Of a stretch of 64,000 nucleotides of DNA, positions 7,853 through 16,574 are shown one piece after another. The notes below the pieces were generated by a model. The model saw only the letters and a program-made list of their open reading frames with translations. It had not been told where the DNA came from and did not search any database. A program made the translations under genes and the position numbers. This DNA comes from Hymenobacter rubidus (GTDB lineage Bacteria; Bacteroidota; Bacteroidia; Cytophagales; Hymenobacteraceae), in assembly GCF_016734815.1 (NCBI RefSeq), contig NZ_JAERQF010000001.1, forward strand, positions 248,001 through 312,000. Direction: 5' to 3'. How positions within the stretch are numbered: the first letter of the stretch is position 1; every line of letters begins with the position of its first letter.

Positions 7853-10759
7853 TTACTCCACTACCAACGCTTGGCCGGTCTGCCGCCCGCCCGCCCACAC
7901 CTGCAGGTGGTAGAGACCGGGGGACAAGCCTGCGAGGGACATTTCGGCCGCGGCGCCAATGGCGGATGGCCGTATTTGCTGAATGCGCACGGCACGGCCC
8001 AAGGCGTCGAGCAACGTGAGCAGAGCCGCACCGGTGGCTGGCAGGCCCAGTACCAGCACGGTGCCGTGGGCCGGGTTGGGCAGCAGGCACACTTCGCTCG
8101 CTTCTTGCGCGGTGGCAGCGGCCAGGGGCAGCGCCGCAAACGGCAAGGCGTTGGTGACGCCATCGGGGGCGACGGCGGTGACAGTACCGCTGGTGGCCCC
8201 GCCGGGCACCACAATGCCGGTAATCTGGGTACCGGCCGCGTTCACCACAAACCCGGAGGTGACCACGTTGTTGGCCGTGCCGGAAAAGGCGATGGCCGTG
8301 GTACCCGTAAGGTTGGTCCCTGTCAGGCTGAGGACTGCACCGGGGCCGGCCGTGCCGGGCACCAAGCTGGTGAGCGTGGCCAGCAATGGGTCGTGATAGA
8401 TGCCCAGGTGAGACATTATTTTGCTGCCGTCGCCTACCGCGCTGAAGTGCCCTCCTGCCGTCACTTGGCTACCCGGACCCATGGCCAATGCCCGCACTCC
8501 CTGGTTCAGCCCCGTGCCCAAGCCAGTCCAGGCCGTCCCGTTCCACTTCATCAAAAAATTGGTGCTGGCAGGCAAGCCTGTAGGAGAATAAAAATCTCCG
8601 CCTGCGTAGACCGTCGACCCCGACACCGCCAAGGCCCTTACGGCGCTGGTAGTAGGGAGGGTATTGGCAGGGCTTGCCCCCAGGCCGGCCCAGCTACTGC
8701 CGTCCCACTTGGCTACCATATTGACGGCTACTCCCCCGGCCTGCGTAAAGCTGCCCCCAGCGTACAGCACATTGCCATTCACCACCAAGGCATCAACTTC
8801 GCCATTCAGCGCCGTGGCGGCCGGGGCTCCCAAGGCGCTCCAGGCAGTGCCATTCCATTGGGCCAGGCCCCGCACTATGGCCGCCGTGCTCGTATAGAAA
8901 TAAAAGCTTCCGCCGGCATACAGGGTTGGGCCGAGGGTGGCCAGGGCATACACGTCTCCGACTACCCCGTTGCCGTTGGGGTTGGCGGTGCCCATCGGGG
9001 CCCAGGCGGTGCCCGTCCACGCCGCTACGTGGTTGAGCCCCGTTCCCCCACTGGCCGTAAAGGCCCCGCCGGCATAAAGCGTTGTGCCCGACAAGGCCAA
9101 CGCGTACACGCTGTTATTCAGGCCGGCTCCCAGCGGGCTCCACGCGGCCCCGTCCCACCGCGCCACCCGGCTCGCAGCGGCCCCGCCGGCAGCGGTGAAC
9201 TCACCGCCCGCATACAGGGTGGTTCCGGAGATAGCCAGGGCGAGGACGGTTGCATTGACGCCGTTGGCAGCCCCCGTGCCCAAGGCACTCCAGGTTGTCC
9301 CGTCCCACTTTGCTACGTTATTGGCCAGCACCTGTCCCGCCGTGTTAAAGCCTCCACCAACGTACACAGTTGTGCCCGACACGGCCACGGCCAAGACGGC
9401 ACCAGAAATACTGGTTCCGTTACCCGAGCCCATCGTGTTCCACTGCGTGCCACTCCACTCAGCCACGTAGGGGGCACCCACTGCGCCCGCCGCGGTGAAT
9501 TCTCCACCTACGCAGAGGGTGCTCCCCGCCGCGGCCAAGCCCTTGACCACGGCGTTAACGCTGGCCGCCGCACCACTCGCCAAGGCGCTCCAGGTACTGC
9601 CATTCCAGCGGGCCACGTAGGCAGCCGGCAGGCCACCGGCTTGCGAGAAGGCTCCGCCCGCGTACACGTCGTTGCCGGATATCGCCAAGGCATACACTGT
9701 GCTGTTCAGGCCACTTCCCAACGGGGCCCAACCCGTACCGTCCCACCGGGCCAGCCGGTTGGCGCTGCTGCCCCCGGCCGTGGAAAACTGCCCACCCACG
9801 TACAGTTCTGAGCCGCGCACGGCCAGCGCAAACACGGAGCCGTTGGTGCCCACGCCCAAACTGGTCCACGCCGTGCCATCCCACTGGGCTACGTAATTGG
9901 CCGCTGCCGTGCCAGCCCTGGTGAAATACCCGCCCGCAACCAACGTGGTGCCCATCGCGGCCAAGGCTCTAACGGGATAGTTCGTGCCGTTGCCCAGCGG
10001 GCTCCACGTCGTACCATCCCATTGGGCGATGTAGTTGGCCGGTATGCCACCCGCTGTCAAAAAAATTCCGCCAGCATACAAGGTAGTCCCGATGACGGCC
10101 AAGGCATCTACCTCGCCGCCTACGCCCCGGGCCGGGGCCGGCCCCAGGCTCGACCAGCCGGTGCCGTCCCACTTGGCTACGTTGCTAACTGCGATTCCGC
10201 CAGCCGCATTGAAGTAGCCCCCCACGTATAATGTAGTGCCCAGCATCGCCAGGGCATTCACCGGGCCGTTTACCCCGTTCGCGGTGCCTGTTCCCACCGA
10301 ATTCCAAGCGGTACCATCCCACCGTGCCACGGAGTTGGCGTTGACGCTGCCCACCGTCGTGAACTGTCCGCCGATATAGGTATCCGTTCCGACGCGCATC
10401 ACGGTGTTCACAATATGGTTGGCACCGGGGACGTGGAACCCGTCCTGCCAGTTGTTGTCGCCGGCCCCAGCCACCCGCGCAATCCCCGCAGGGCGGAACA
10501 CTGGCTGGCCGTCCGGAGCGGTGTACATAATGAACCGATGCGCGTCAAAAGCCCCATTCACCCCCTTGCGCAACGTACCGTCGGGGTTAAGCGCGTTCGT
10601 TAGTGGGGCTTGCTTCTTGCTGGTTGCAGGTGGCTCACCCGCACCTGCCATGACTGGCCCCACTGTCCACAGGCCCAAACAGAATAGCAGAAACCGGCAA
10701 ACCATTGTGCTCGGAGAAAAGCCGTAGGGCAGGTGAAGGAGCGTTTTAGTCATACACAC
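7853..10759 (-). CDS. Large T9SS cargo protein with propeller-like repeats
   Basis: A 968-residue secreted protein. After a signal peptide (hydrophobic core MVCRFLLFCLGLW) come about 14 repeats of roughly 43-50 residues with the pattern WDGTxWxxLG, then VxALAxxGTTLYxGGxF, then AGG. Such repeats usually build beta-propellers. Near residue 790 there is an IPT/TIG-like Ig domain (TSLVPGTAGPGAVLSLTGTN), and the last 75 residues form a type A T9SS sorting domain (LLPNPAHG, then LSPGLYHLQV). It should cross the outer membrane through T9SS and be attached or released at the surface. GTG or ATG starts two codons apart at 10759 and 10753 are both possible. The repeats are visible at the DNA level too. 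Role unknown; adhesion or polymer binding is inference. Confidence 0.88.
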   Translation of the reverse strand: MCMTKTLLHLPYGFSPSTMVCRFLLFCLGLWTVGPVMAGAGEPPATSKKQAPLTNALNPDGTLRKGVNGAFDAHRFIMYTAPDGQPVFRPAGIARVAGAGDNNWQDGFHVPGANHIVNTVMRVGTDTYIGGQFTTVGSVNANSVARWDGTAWNSVGTGTANGVNGPVNALAMLGTTLYVGGYFNAAGGIAVSNVAKWDGTGWSSLGPAPARGVGGEVDALAVIGTTLYAGGIFLTAGGIPANYIAQWDGTTWSPLGNGTNYPVRALAAMGTTLVAGGYFTRAGTAAANYVAQWDGTAWTSLGVGTNGSVFALAVRGSELYVGGQFSTAGGSSANRLARWDGTGWAPLGSGLNSTVYALAISGNDVYAGGAFSQAGGLPAAYVARWNGSTWSALASGAAASVNAVVKGLAAAGSTLCVGGEFTAAGAVGAPYVAEWSGTQWNTMGSGNGTSISGAVLAVAVSGTTVYVGGGFNTAGQVLANNVAKWDGTTWSALGTGAANGVNATVLALAISGTTLYAGGEFTAAGGAAASRVARWDGAAWSPLGAGLNNSVYALALSGTTLYAGGAFTASGGTGLNHVAAWTGTAWAPMGTANPNGNGVVGDVYALATLGPTLYAGGSFYFYTSTAAIVRGLAQWNGTAWSALGAPAATALNGEVDALVVNGNVLYAGGSFTQAGGVAVNMVAKWDGSSWAGLGASPANTLPTTSAVRALAVSGSTVYAGGDFYSPTGLPASTNFLMKWNGTAWTGLGTGLNQGVRALAMGPGSQVTAGGHFSAVGDGSKIMSHLGIYHDPLLATLTSLVPGTAGPGAVLSLTGTNLTGTTAIAFSGTANNVVTSGFVVNAAGTQITGIVVPGGATSGTVTAVAPDGVTNALPFAALPLAAATAQEASEVCLLPNPAHGTVLVLGLPATGAALLTLLDALGRAVRIQQIRPSAIGAAAEMSLAGLSPGLYHLQVWAGGRQTGQALVVE

Positions 10760-10795
10760 TTAAATAAGGACCGTTGGTGATGTGTGTCTAGGACC

Positions 10796-10828
10796 TAAAT
10801 GTAAGGTTCCATGTTTCAGTATATCAAT
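10796..10828 (-). promoter_or_regulatory. Candidate Bacteroidota promoter for the repeat cargo gene
   Basis: On the minus strand: TTG, 21 bases, then TACATTTA, close to the phylum consensus TTTG-N19-21-TAnnTTTG. It lies 37 bases before the gene start at 10759. Confidence 0.4.
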
Positions 10829-10867
10829 ACCAACGGCCCGGTTATCTTTTGCCACTCATCCGCATCC

Positions 10868-11023
10868 TAGAGCGGTTTCGGTATCAGTGTACAGTCCGAA
10901 GCAGCAGCAATAGTAGCGCGAACTGTGTCGTTCGCTTACCTGCTCCGTTAAAGAAGGTCAACCGGCGTGGCGACGCGAACGACACAGTTCGCGCTACTAT
11001 ACAGCGACCCCGAAACTGCTCTA
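10868..11023. mobile_element. MITE-like element, copy 1 (156 bp, TA-flanked)
   Basis: The terminal inverted repeat GAGCGGTTTCGG is matched at the far end with one mismatch, and both ends are bordered by TA. Inside, 25-base arms (10911-10935 and 10975-10999) pair perfectly around the shared core AGCGCGAACT. There is no coding capacity. A shorter relative with the same ends and core lies at 46175-46264. TA borders suggest mobilisation by an IS630/Tc1-type transposase; none is present in the window. This element plus the promoter and terminator fill the 335-base gap between the cargo gene and atpG. Confidence 0.7.
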
Positions 11024-11033
11024 AGTATACGCA

Positions 11034-11065
11034 AAACGCCCGCTTCCTCTCAGAAACGGGCGTTT
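11034..11065 (-). terminator. Terminator of the ATP synthase operon
   Basis: Arms AAACGCCCG and CGGGCGTTT with a 14-base loop lie 30 bases after the atpG stop. The minus strand reads T after the second arm. Confidence 0.7.
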
Positions 11066-11094
11066 GCTCATTTAATCAATCATTCACTTACTGC

Positions 11095-11979
11095 TTACCC
11101 CGCCGCCAGCGCCTCAGCACCGCCCACGATTTCGAGAATCTCGGTCGTGATGGCTGCTTGGCGCGTCCGGTTGTAGGTCAGCTTGAGAGCCTTGAGCAAC
11201 TCACCGGCGTTGTCGGTGGCTTTGTCCATAGCCGTCATACGGGCGCCGTGCTCCGAGGCGTTGCTTTCCAGCACCGCCTTGTAGAGCTGAATCTTGATGG
11301 ACTGCGGAATCAGCGTCTGCACGATTTCTTCTTTCGAAGGCTCGAACAGGTAATCCACGTTCGACTCCGGCGTAGCCGTGGCCGGTGCTTCTTCCTGCAC
11401 CAGCGGCAGCAGTTGCTGGGTCCGGATAATCTGCGTAGCCACGTTGCGGAACTCGTTGTACACCATCACCACCTCGTCATAAGTGCCGTTGCGGAAACCT
11501 TCCATGGCCACTTCAGCAGCAGCGCGCACCGTCTCAAACGACAGTTTGGCGAAGACGTGGGTGTAGTCGCCCACGGTCTGGCCGCGGCGGCCGTAGTAGT
11601 CGTGCGCCTTCTTGCCAATGGCCATCACCGAGATGTTGGCCGCCGGCAGGCTGCTGTAGCGCGAAGCAATGGCCGCGTTCACGCCCTTGAACACGTTGGT
11701 GTTGAAAGCCCCGGCCAGGCCGCGGTCCGACGTGATGGCAATTACCAGCACCTTGCGCACCTCGCGGGCCACGCCGTAGTCGCTCACGATGTCATCGTCG
11801 GCGTTGCGGGTCAGGTTGGTCAGGATGGCATTCAGGCGCTGGGCGTAGGGCCGCATTCGCACGATGTTGTCCTGTGCCCGACGCAGCTTGGCCGCCGCCA
11901 CCATTTTCATGGCTTTGGTAATCTGCTGCGTGCTGCTCACCGACTGAATGCGGTTGCGGACTTCTTTTAAGCTTGCCAT
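11095..11979 (-). CDS. atpG: F1Fo ATP synthase gamma subunit
   Basis: A 294-residue gamma subunit, the rotating central stalk of F1. The conserved N-terminal helix MASLKEVRNRIQSVSSTQQI, the segment ITSDRGLAGAFN in the Rossmann-like part, and the C-terminal helix with MTAMDKATDNAGEL and NRTRQAAITTEI are all present. It is the last gene of the operon, 135 bases after atpA; that gap holds a long inverted repeat (11994-12100). The genes atpD and atpC, which normally follow atpG in Proteobacteria, are absent, as expected in Bacteroidota where they lie elsewhere. Confidence 0.97.
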   Translation of the reverse strand: MASLKEVRNRIQSVSSTQQITKAMKMVAAAKLRRAQDNIVRMRPYAQRLNAILTNLTRNADDDIVSDYGVAREVRKVLVIAITSDRGLAGAFNTNVFKGVNAAIASRYSSLPAANISVMAIGKKAHDYYGRRGQTVGDYTHVFAKLSFETVRAAAEVAMEGFRNGTYDEVVMVYNEFRNVATQIIRTQQLLPLVQEEAPATATPESNVDYLFEPSKEEIVQTLIPQSIKIQLYKAVLESNASEHGARMTAMDKATDNAGELLKALKLTYNRTRQAAITTEILEIVGGAEALAAG

Positions 11980-11993
11980 TGATAGGTATTAAT

Positions 11994-12100
11994 AGAACGT
12001 CATGCTGAGCGAAGCGGAGCGCAGTCGAAGCATCTCTACTGCTTTAGTAATTAATTACTCTCGCGGTAGAGATGCTTCGACAAGCTCAGCATGACGTTCT
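11994..12100. repeat. Dispersed inverted repeat, family A (atpA-atpG spacer)
   Basis: Arms begin AGAACGTCATGCTGAGC and contain the inner block GAAGCATCTCTAC, pairing over most of 107 bases. Other family A copies in this window lie at 46126-46310, 53531-53640, 58693-58727 (minimal) and 59530-59630 (changed ends). Confidence 0.9.
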
Positions 12101-12114
12101 TCTATAATGCTTGA

Positions 12115-13698
12115 TTACTTCACAGCGTAGTTCGCCGAAACGTCCTTGGCTACCTCGCGGATGGCCTTGGTGCCAGCGTCCTCCAGCTTGCCGGCTTTCA
12201 GGGCCTTCAGCACGTCGGGGTAGCGCGAGTTCATCACTTGGCCGAACTCCTTCTCGAACTCGCGCACGCGGTTCACGGGCACGGTGTCAAGCAGGCCGTT
12301 GGTGGCAGCGTAGATAATGGCCACCTGGTCCTCCACCTTCACGGGCGAGTACTGGGGCTGCTTCAGGATTTCGAGGTTGCGACGGCCGCGCTCGATGGTG
12401 AGCTTGGTCGAGGCATCGAGGTCGGAGCCGAACTTGGCGAAGGCTTCCAGCTCGCGGAACTGGGCCTGGTCGAGCTTCAGCGTGCCGGCCACTTTCTTCA
12501 TCGACTTAATCTGGGCGTTACCACCCACGCGCGACACCGAGATACCCACGTTGATGGCCGGGCGCACGCCCGAGTTGAACAGGTTGGTCTCGAGGAAAAT
12601 CTGGCCGTCCGTAATCGAAATCACGTTGGTCGGGATGTAAGCCGATACGTCACCGGCCTGCGTCTCAATCAGGGGCAAAGCCGTCAGCGAGCCGCCACCT
12701 TTCACCAGGTGCTTGATGCTTTCGGGCAGGTCGTTCATGTCGCGGGCGATTTCGTCCGAGGCGTTGATTTTAGCAGCCCGCTCCAACAAGCGGCTGTGCA
12801 GGTAGAACACGTCGCCGGGGTAAGCCTCGCGGCCCGGAGGACGACGGAGCAGCAGCGACACCTCGCGGTAAGCCACGGCCTGCTTCGACAAGTCATCGTA
12901 CACCACGAGGGCCGGACGACCCGTATCGCGGAAGTACTCGCCGATGGCAGCACCGGTGAAGGGGGCGTAGAACTGCAGCGGAGCGGGGTCCGAGGCCGAA
13001 GCCGACACCACCACCGTGTAGTCCATGGCACCGCCCTTGGTGAGGGCGTTTACTACCTGAGCCACGGTCGAGGCTTTCTGGCCCACGGCTACGTAGATGC
13101 AGAATACCGGCTTGCCGGCTTCGAAAAACTCGCGCTGGTTGATGATGGTATCGATGGCCACGGCCGACTTACCGGTCTGGCGGTCACCGATAATCAGCTC
13201 GCGCTGGCCCCGGCCAATCGGAATCATCGCGTCAATCGACTTGATGCCGGTCTGCATGGGTTCCGTCACGGGCTGACGGAAGATTACGCCGGGGGCTTTG
13301 CGCTCCAGCGGCATGTCGTACAGCTCACCGGCGATGGGGCCGCGGCCGTCGATGGGCTGGCCAAGCGTGTTCACCACGCGGCCCACGATGCCCTCGCCCA
13401 CTTTGATGGAGGCGATTTTGTTGGTGCGCTTCACCGTGGCGCCTTCCCGGATTTCCGAGTAGTCGCCGAGCATTACGGCACCCACGTTGTCTTCTTCCAG
13501 GTTGAGCACGAGGCCCTGCAGGCCGTTCTCAAATTCAATCAGCTCGCCGGCCTGGGCTTTGCTCAGACCGTAGATGCGGGCCACGCCGTCGCCCACTTGC
13601 AACACGGTGCCGACTTCTTCGAGCTCGGCTTCGGACTTGAAATTGGACAGTTGCTGCCGCAGGATTGCGGAGACTTCATCCGGACGTACTTCTGCCAT
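12115..13698 (-). CDS. atpA: F1Fo ATP synthase alpha subunit
   Basis: A 527-residue alpha subunit of F1, full length. The P-loop [13 protein letters not shown], the segment PIGRGQREL before it, and the arginine-finger region [10 protein letters not shown] are present. The N-terminus [17 protein letters not shown] is the usual delta-binding helix. It forms the alpha3beta3 head with AtpD, which is not encoded here. It follows atpH by 84 bases; that spacer folds into an imperfect hairpin (13714-13782). Confidence 0.98.
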   Translation of the reverse strand: MAEVRPDEVSAILRQQLSNFKSEAELEEVGTVLQVGDGVARIYGLSKAQAGELIEFENGLQGLVLNLEEDNVGAVMLGDYSEIREGATVKRTNKIASIKVGEGIVGRVVNTLGQPIDGRGPIAGELYDMPLERKAPGVIFRQPVTEPMQTGIKSIDAMIPIGRGQRELIIGDRQTGKSAVAIDTIINQREFFEAGKPVFCIYVAVGQKASTVAQVVNALTKGGAMDYTVVVSASASDPAPLQFYAPFTGAAIGEYFRDTGRPALVVYDDLSKQAVAYREVSLLLRRPPGREAYPGDVFYLHSRLLERAAKINASDEIARDMNDLPESIKHLVKGGGSLTALPLIETQAGDVSAYIPTNVISITDGQIFLETNLFNSGVRPAINVGISVSRVGGNAQIKSMKKVAGTLKLDQAQFRELEAFAKFGSDLDASTKLTIERGRRNLEILKQPQYSPVKVEDQVAIIYAATNGLLDTVPVNRVREFEKEFGQVMNSRYPDVLKALKAGKLEDAGTKAIREVAKDVSANYAVK

Positions 13699-13713
13699 TT
13701 TTGGAGGGAATAA

Positions 13714-13782
13714 GGTATAGGGGACAAGGGATATGGGGCGGGGACGGTGGGAGCGTGCCCCCTATCCCTACTTCGCTATACC
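13714..13782. repeat. Imperfect hairpin in the atpH-atpA spacer
   Basis: GGTATAG pairs with CTATACC, and AAGGGATATGGGG pairs with CCCCCTATCCCT with one indel. No T run follows, so it is unlikely to be a simple terminator. Confidence 0.6.
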
Positions 13783-14343
13783 CTACAGTTTTTGTTGGTA
13801 AGAATTTTCTTGCAGCGACGTGCGCAGTTTGCGAAGGCTGGTGCGCACGGAATCGTCGATTTGCTTGTCGCCCACCCGCAGCACGAAGCCGCCGATGAGT
13901 TCGGGGTCCACTTTCTCGGTAAGCTGCACGTCGGTGAGGCCGGTTTGCTGGGTCACCAGCTTGCGGAGTTCGAGGCGGGCAACGGCCGTGAGCGGCGCGG
14001 CCGACGTCACCTCGGCCGACTGGATGCCCTGCATGGCGTTGTACTGCGCCAGAAACTCGGGTCCGATGCCTTCAATGGCCGACTCGCGGTTTTTCTCGGT
14101 GAGGATGGTGAAGAAGCGCAGCGTCATGTCCGACACCTTGCCTTCGAAGATGGCCTTCAGGATGGCCAGCTTCTTGTCGTGCTTCACAATCGGGTTGCGC
14201 AGCAGCAGGCGCAGCTCGCGGCTTTCGGCCATGGTCTTGCTCAGCAGGTCCATGTCCTGCTTCACGGCATCCAGGGTACCCATCTCTTGGCCTAAGTCGA
14301 GGAGCGACTTGGCGTAGCGGGCCGCTACTCGTTGGTCAGCCAT
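13783..14343 (-). CDS. atpH: F1Fo ATP synthase delta subunit
   Basis: A 186-residue delta (OSCP-like) subunit that ties the peripheral stalk to the top of F1. Features: the opening MADQRVAARYAKSLLDLGQE, the helix-rich N-domain, and the C-terminal signature ELRKLVTQQTGLTDVQLTEKVDPELIG region ending in LRVGDKQIDDSVRTSL. Position between atpF and atpA is the standard order. A spacer of 90 bases toward atpF carries an imperfect inverted repeat. Confidence 0.95.
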   Translation of the reverse strand: MADQRVAARYAKSLLDLGQEMGTLDAVKQDMDLLSKTMAESRELRLLLRNPIVKHDKKLAILKAIFEGKVSDMTLRFFTILTEKNRESAIEGIGPEFLAQYNAMQGIQSAEVTSAAPLTAVARLELRKLVTQQTGLTDVQLTEKVDPELIGGFVLRVGDKQIDDSVRTSLRKLRTSLQENSYQQKL

Positions 14344-14350
14344 AGTAGTT

Positions 14351-14433
14351 TGGTTGTCAGTTGTTGGTTGTTAGTTGTCAGGCCGGTATCAGCCATTAGC
14401 ACGAACTAACAACTGACAACGAACAACAAGCAA
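14351..14433. repeat. Imperfect inverted repeat in the atpF-atpH spacer
   Basis: Two stretches rich in GTTGTCAGTTG on one side and CAACTGACAAC on the other face each other across about 25 bases. The left arm also contains an internal near-repeat (GTTGTCAGTTG, TTGTTAGTTG). It differs in sequence from all other repeats in the window. Confidence 0.6.
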
Positions 14434-14934
14434 CTAGTTAAGCTTTACGTCTTTCAGGTAGGAATCGACCAGCTGCGTTTGGGCGGCGGGGTCGGTCAAC
14501 TCGCGGCGCAGGATGCGCTCGGCGATGTCGAGCGACAGCTTGGCGGCGGTGTTTTTCACTTCGGCCAGGGCCGCGTTTTTCTCCTGCTGGATGGCTTCGC
14601 GGGCTTGCTGGATGATGATGTTGGCTTCGGCGGTGGCGCGGGCCTTTTCGGTTTCGCGGAACTGGTTGGCCATTTGGGTGGCTTCCTGCATCATGCGGTC
14701 GCGCTCGAGGCGGGCGTCGGTCAGCAACTTCTCGTTGCCGGCCTTCAGCTGCTGCATCTCAATCTTGGCCTGGTCGGCCATGCGCAGGGCGCCTTCGATG
14801 CTGTCTTCACGCTCTTTGAGGGCGAGCAGAATCGGCTTCCAGGCAAATTTCGCCAGCAGGAACAGAACCAGCAGGAAGATAACCAGTTGCCAGAAAATCA
14901 GGCCGAGTTCAGGGGATAAAAAAGCTGGCAGCAT
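14434..14934 (-). CDS. atpF: F1Fo ATP synthase b subunit
   Basis: A 166-residue b subunit of the peripheral stalk: one N-terminal transmembrane helix at about 8-30 (IFWQLVIFLLVLFLLAKFAW), then KPILLALKEREDSI and a long charged coiled coil to the end. The homodimer holds the F1 head against rotation. It is followed by atpH and preceded by atpE, the normal order. Confidence 0.96.
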   Translation of the reverse strand: MLPAFLSPELGLIFWQLVIFLLVLFLLAKFAWKPILLALKEREDSIEGALRMADQAKIEMQQLKAGNEKLLTDARLERDRMMQEATQMANQFRETEKARATAEANIIIQQAREAIQQEKNAALAEVKNTAAKLSLDIAERILRRELTDPAAQTQLVDSYLKDVKLN

Positions 14935-15069
14935 TGCTTATAGTTTTTTAGAAAATGTCAACTAATCGAATAACAGATTAGGAGCAGGTAAGCCCGCCGC
15001 GCCAACTGCGTATTGCAGCAGCGGGCGGCGGGCTTCCAACTACTTCCGGGCCCGAAGCCCGGCCCTTCA

Positions 15070-15345
15070 CTAAACGAGTTTCGTCCAGATAAGCACGCAG
15101 ACTACGACTGCGAACAGGCCCAGACCTTCAATCAGAGCGGCGGCGATAATCATAGCCGTCTGGATTTTGCCCGAAGCTTCCGGCTGACGGCCGATAGCAT
15201 CCATGGCGCTGCCGCCGATGCGGCCAATGCCCAGGCCAACGCCCAGAGCTACCAGACCAGCACCGATACCGGCACCCATTACAGCCAGACCAGGACCGTA
15301 GTTAGCCGCCATAGCGACAGCTTGCAACAACAAAGAGAGCAACAT
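15070..15345 (-). CDS. atpE: F1Fo ATP synthase c subunit
   Basis: A 91-residue rotor-ring subunit with two transmembrane hairpin helices: helix 1 carries a glycine ladder (GAGIGAGLVALGVGLGIG, about 24-41), the polar loop contains RQP (53-55), and helix 2 carries the ion-binding Glu73 in ALIEGLGLF. The residue after Glu is Gly rather than the Ser/Thr usual in sodium-binding rings, so proton coupling is likely. The first 12 residues are an extra hydrophobic start. It is separated from atpB by 125 bases holding a 14-G tract. Confidence 0.97.
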   Translation of the reverse strand: MLLSLLLQAVAMAANYGPGLAVMGAGIGAGLVALGVGLGIGRIGGSAMDAIGRQPEASGKIQTAMIIAAALIEGLGLFAVVVCVLIWTKLV

Positions 15346-15391
15346 AAAAATTGGAAAAAGGGGAAAAGAAAAAGTTCGTCAGTCCCGCAGC

Positions 15392-15405
15392 GGGGGGGGG
15401 GGGGG
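15392..15405. repeat. Homopolymeric run of 14 G between atpB and atpE
   Basis: An uninterrupted G14 (C14 in the mRNA sense) about 47 bases upstream of the atpE start. Such tracts are prone to replication slippage. Its exact length in a raw assembly may also be uncertain. Confidence 0.85.
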
Positions 15406-15470
15406 ATTGCCACGGTCTGGCCGAAACAGCCAGTTGGTCGGATGGCAGGCATCCGGCCGATTAAGTCAGA

Positions 15471-16535
15471 TTAGTGGGAAACGTGGGTTGAGGCCGAGCC
15501 GTCGTCGTAGCCCATTTGTAGGTCGGCATCGTGGTGGTCTTCCACTGCGCCGCCGATGTACATGGAAGTGAGCAGCGTGAAAATGAAGGCCTGGAGCACG
15601 GCCACCAGCAATTCGAGCACGTTGATGAACAGGCCGAAAGCCAGCGTCACCGGCGCTACGGCCCACGATTTGAAGATGAACACCAGGCTGATAAAGCTCA
15701 GCACCACGATGTGGCCCGCTGTGATGTTGGCGAACAGACGAATCATGAGCGAGAAGGGCTTGGTAAAAATGCCGATTACTTCTACGATAATCATGATGGG
15801 CAGCAGGGGCTTGGGCACGCCGGGCGTGGCGAAAATGTGGGCCCAGTAGTACTTGTTGCTCGACGCCAGCGTGATGATGAGCGTGAGCACGGCCAGCACC
15901 ATGGTCACGGCGATGTTGCCGCTCAGGTTGGCCGCGCCGGGCGTGAGGCCGAGCAGGTTGTTGAACCAGATGAAGAAGAACACCGTGAGCAGGTACGGCA
16001 TGTAACGCTCGTACTTGGGACCAATGTTTTTCTTGGCTACTTCGTCGCGGATGAAAACGATGATGGGCTCGAAGAACGACTGGATGCCTTTCGGGGCGCG
16101 GCCGTGGTTCTTCTTGTAGCCGCTGGCTACAGCGGTGAACACCACGAGCATTAAAATGGCGCTGCCGATGAGGCCGGCCACGTTTTTGGTGATGGAGAAG
16201 TCGTAGAGCTTGCTGCCGTCGGTGCTCACGAGGTGCTCGTGGTCGAGCTTCAGCCCATCGTATTCTTTGGCGGGGCCTTCCGATTCGCCGTTGGAGATGT
16301 GCTTCGAGGAAAACACCGAAACACCCTTGCCGGGACGGTAGGCGATGATGGGCAGGTAGGTGGTGAAGTTGCCGTTGTCGGTGGCCAGCCAATGCCACTC
16401 GTGCGAATCGCCGATGTGGTGCAAAATCATTTCGCCGGGATTGAAGCCTTCGGCCTTTGCGCCCTCGCCGGCGGGCTCGTTAGCGAAAACGGAGAGGGAA
16501 ACGAAACAAAGAAGAATCGAGAGTAAACGCTTCAT
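15471..16535 (-). CDS. atpB: F1Fo ATP synthase a subunit
   Basis: A 354-residue a subunit, longer than the approximately 270 of Escherichia coli because of an N-terminal extension of about 110 residues that starts with a signal-peptide-like segment (LLSILLCFVSLSVFA). Such an extension is common in Bacteroidota. The membrane part begins near 115; the essential Arg266 lies in MIRLFANITAGH and later helices carry the half-channel residues. The C-terminus is His/Asp-rich (EDHHDADLQ, then STHVSH). It forms the ion path with the c ring. Confidence 0.96.
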   Translation of the reverse strand: MKRLLSILLCFVSLSVFANEPAGEGAKAEGFNPGEMILHHIGDSHEWHWLATDNGNFTTYLPIIAYRPGKGVSVFSSKHISNGESEGPAKEYDGLKLDHEHLVSTDGSKLYDFSITKNVAGLIGSAILMLVVFTAVASGYKKNHGRAPKGIQSFFEPIIVFIRDEVAKKNIGPKYERYMPYLLTVFFFIWFNNLLGLTPGAANLSGNIAVTMVLAVLTLIITLASSNKYYWAHIFATPGVPKPLLPIMIIVEVIGIFTKPFSLMIRLFANITAGHIVVLSFISLVFIFKSWAVAPVTLAFGLFINVLELLVAVLQAFIFTLLTSMYIGGAVEDHHDADLQMGYDDGSASTHVSH

Positions 16536-16574
16536 CCAAAGTTAATTAGTGACTAATTTCAGGCTAACGCATTA

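Noticed and set aside
7595-9811. A 738-codon open frame on the plus strand opposite the repeat cargo gene
   Set aside because: It is antisense to a clear T9SS cargo gene; its repetitive composition simply mirrors the repeats, and no signal, domain or promoter is visible.
10849-11970. A 373-codon open frame on the plus strand over the MITE-like element and opposite atpG
   Set aside because: Its first part is inverted-repeat DNA and the rest is antisense to atpG.
11994-12100. Dispersed inverted repeats considered as transcription terminators
   Set aside because: Arms are long and GC-rich but no T run follows, and many lie between genes of the same operon; kept as repeats.
12238-13713. A 491-codon open frame opposite atpA
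   Set aside because: Antisense to a complete atpA; His/Gly/Val-rich composition typical of shadow frames.
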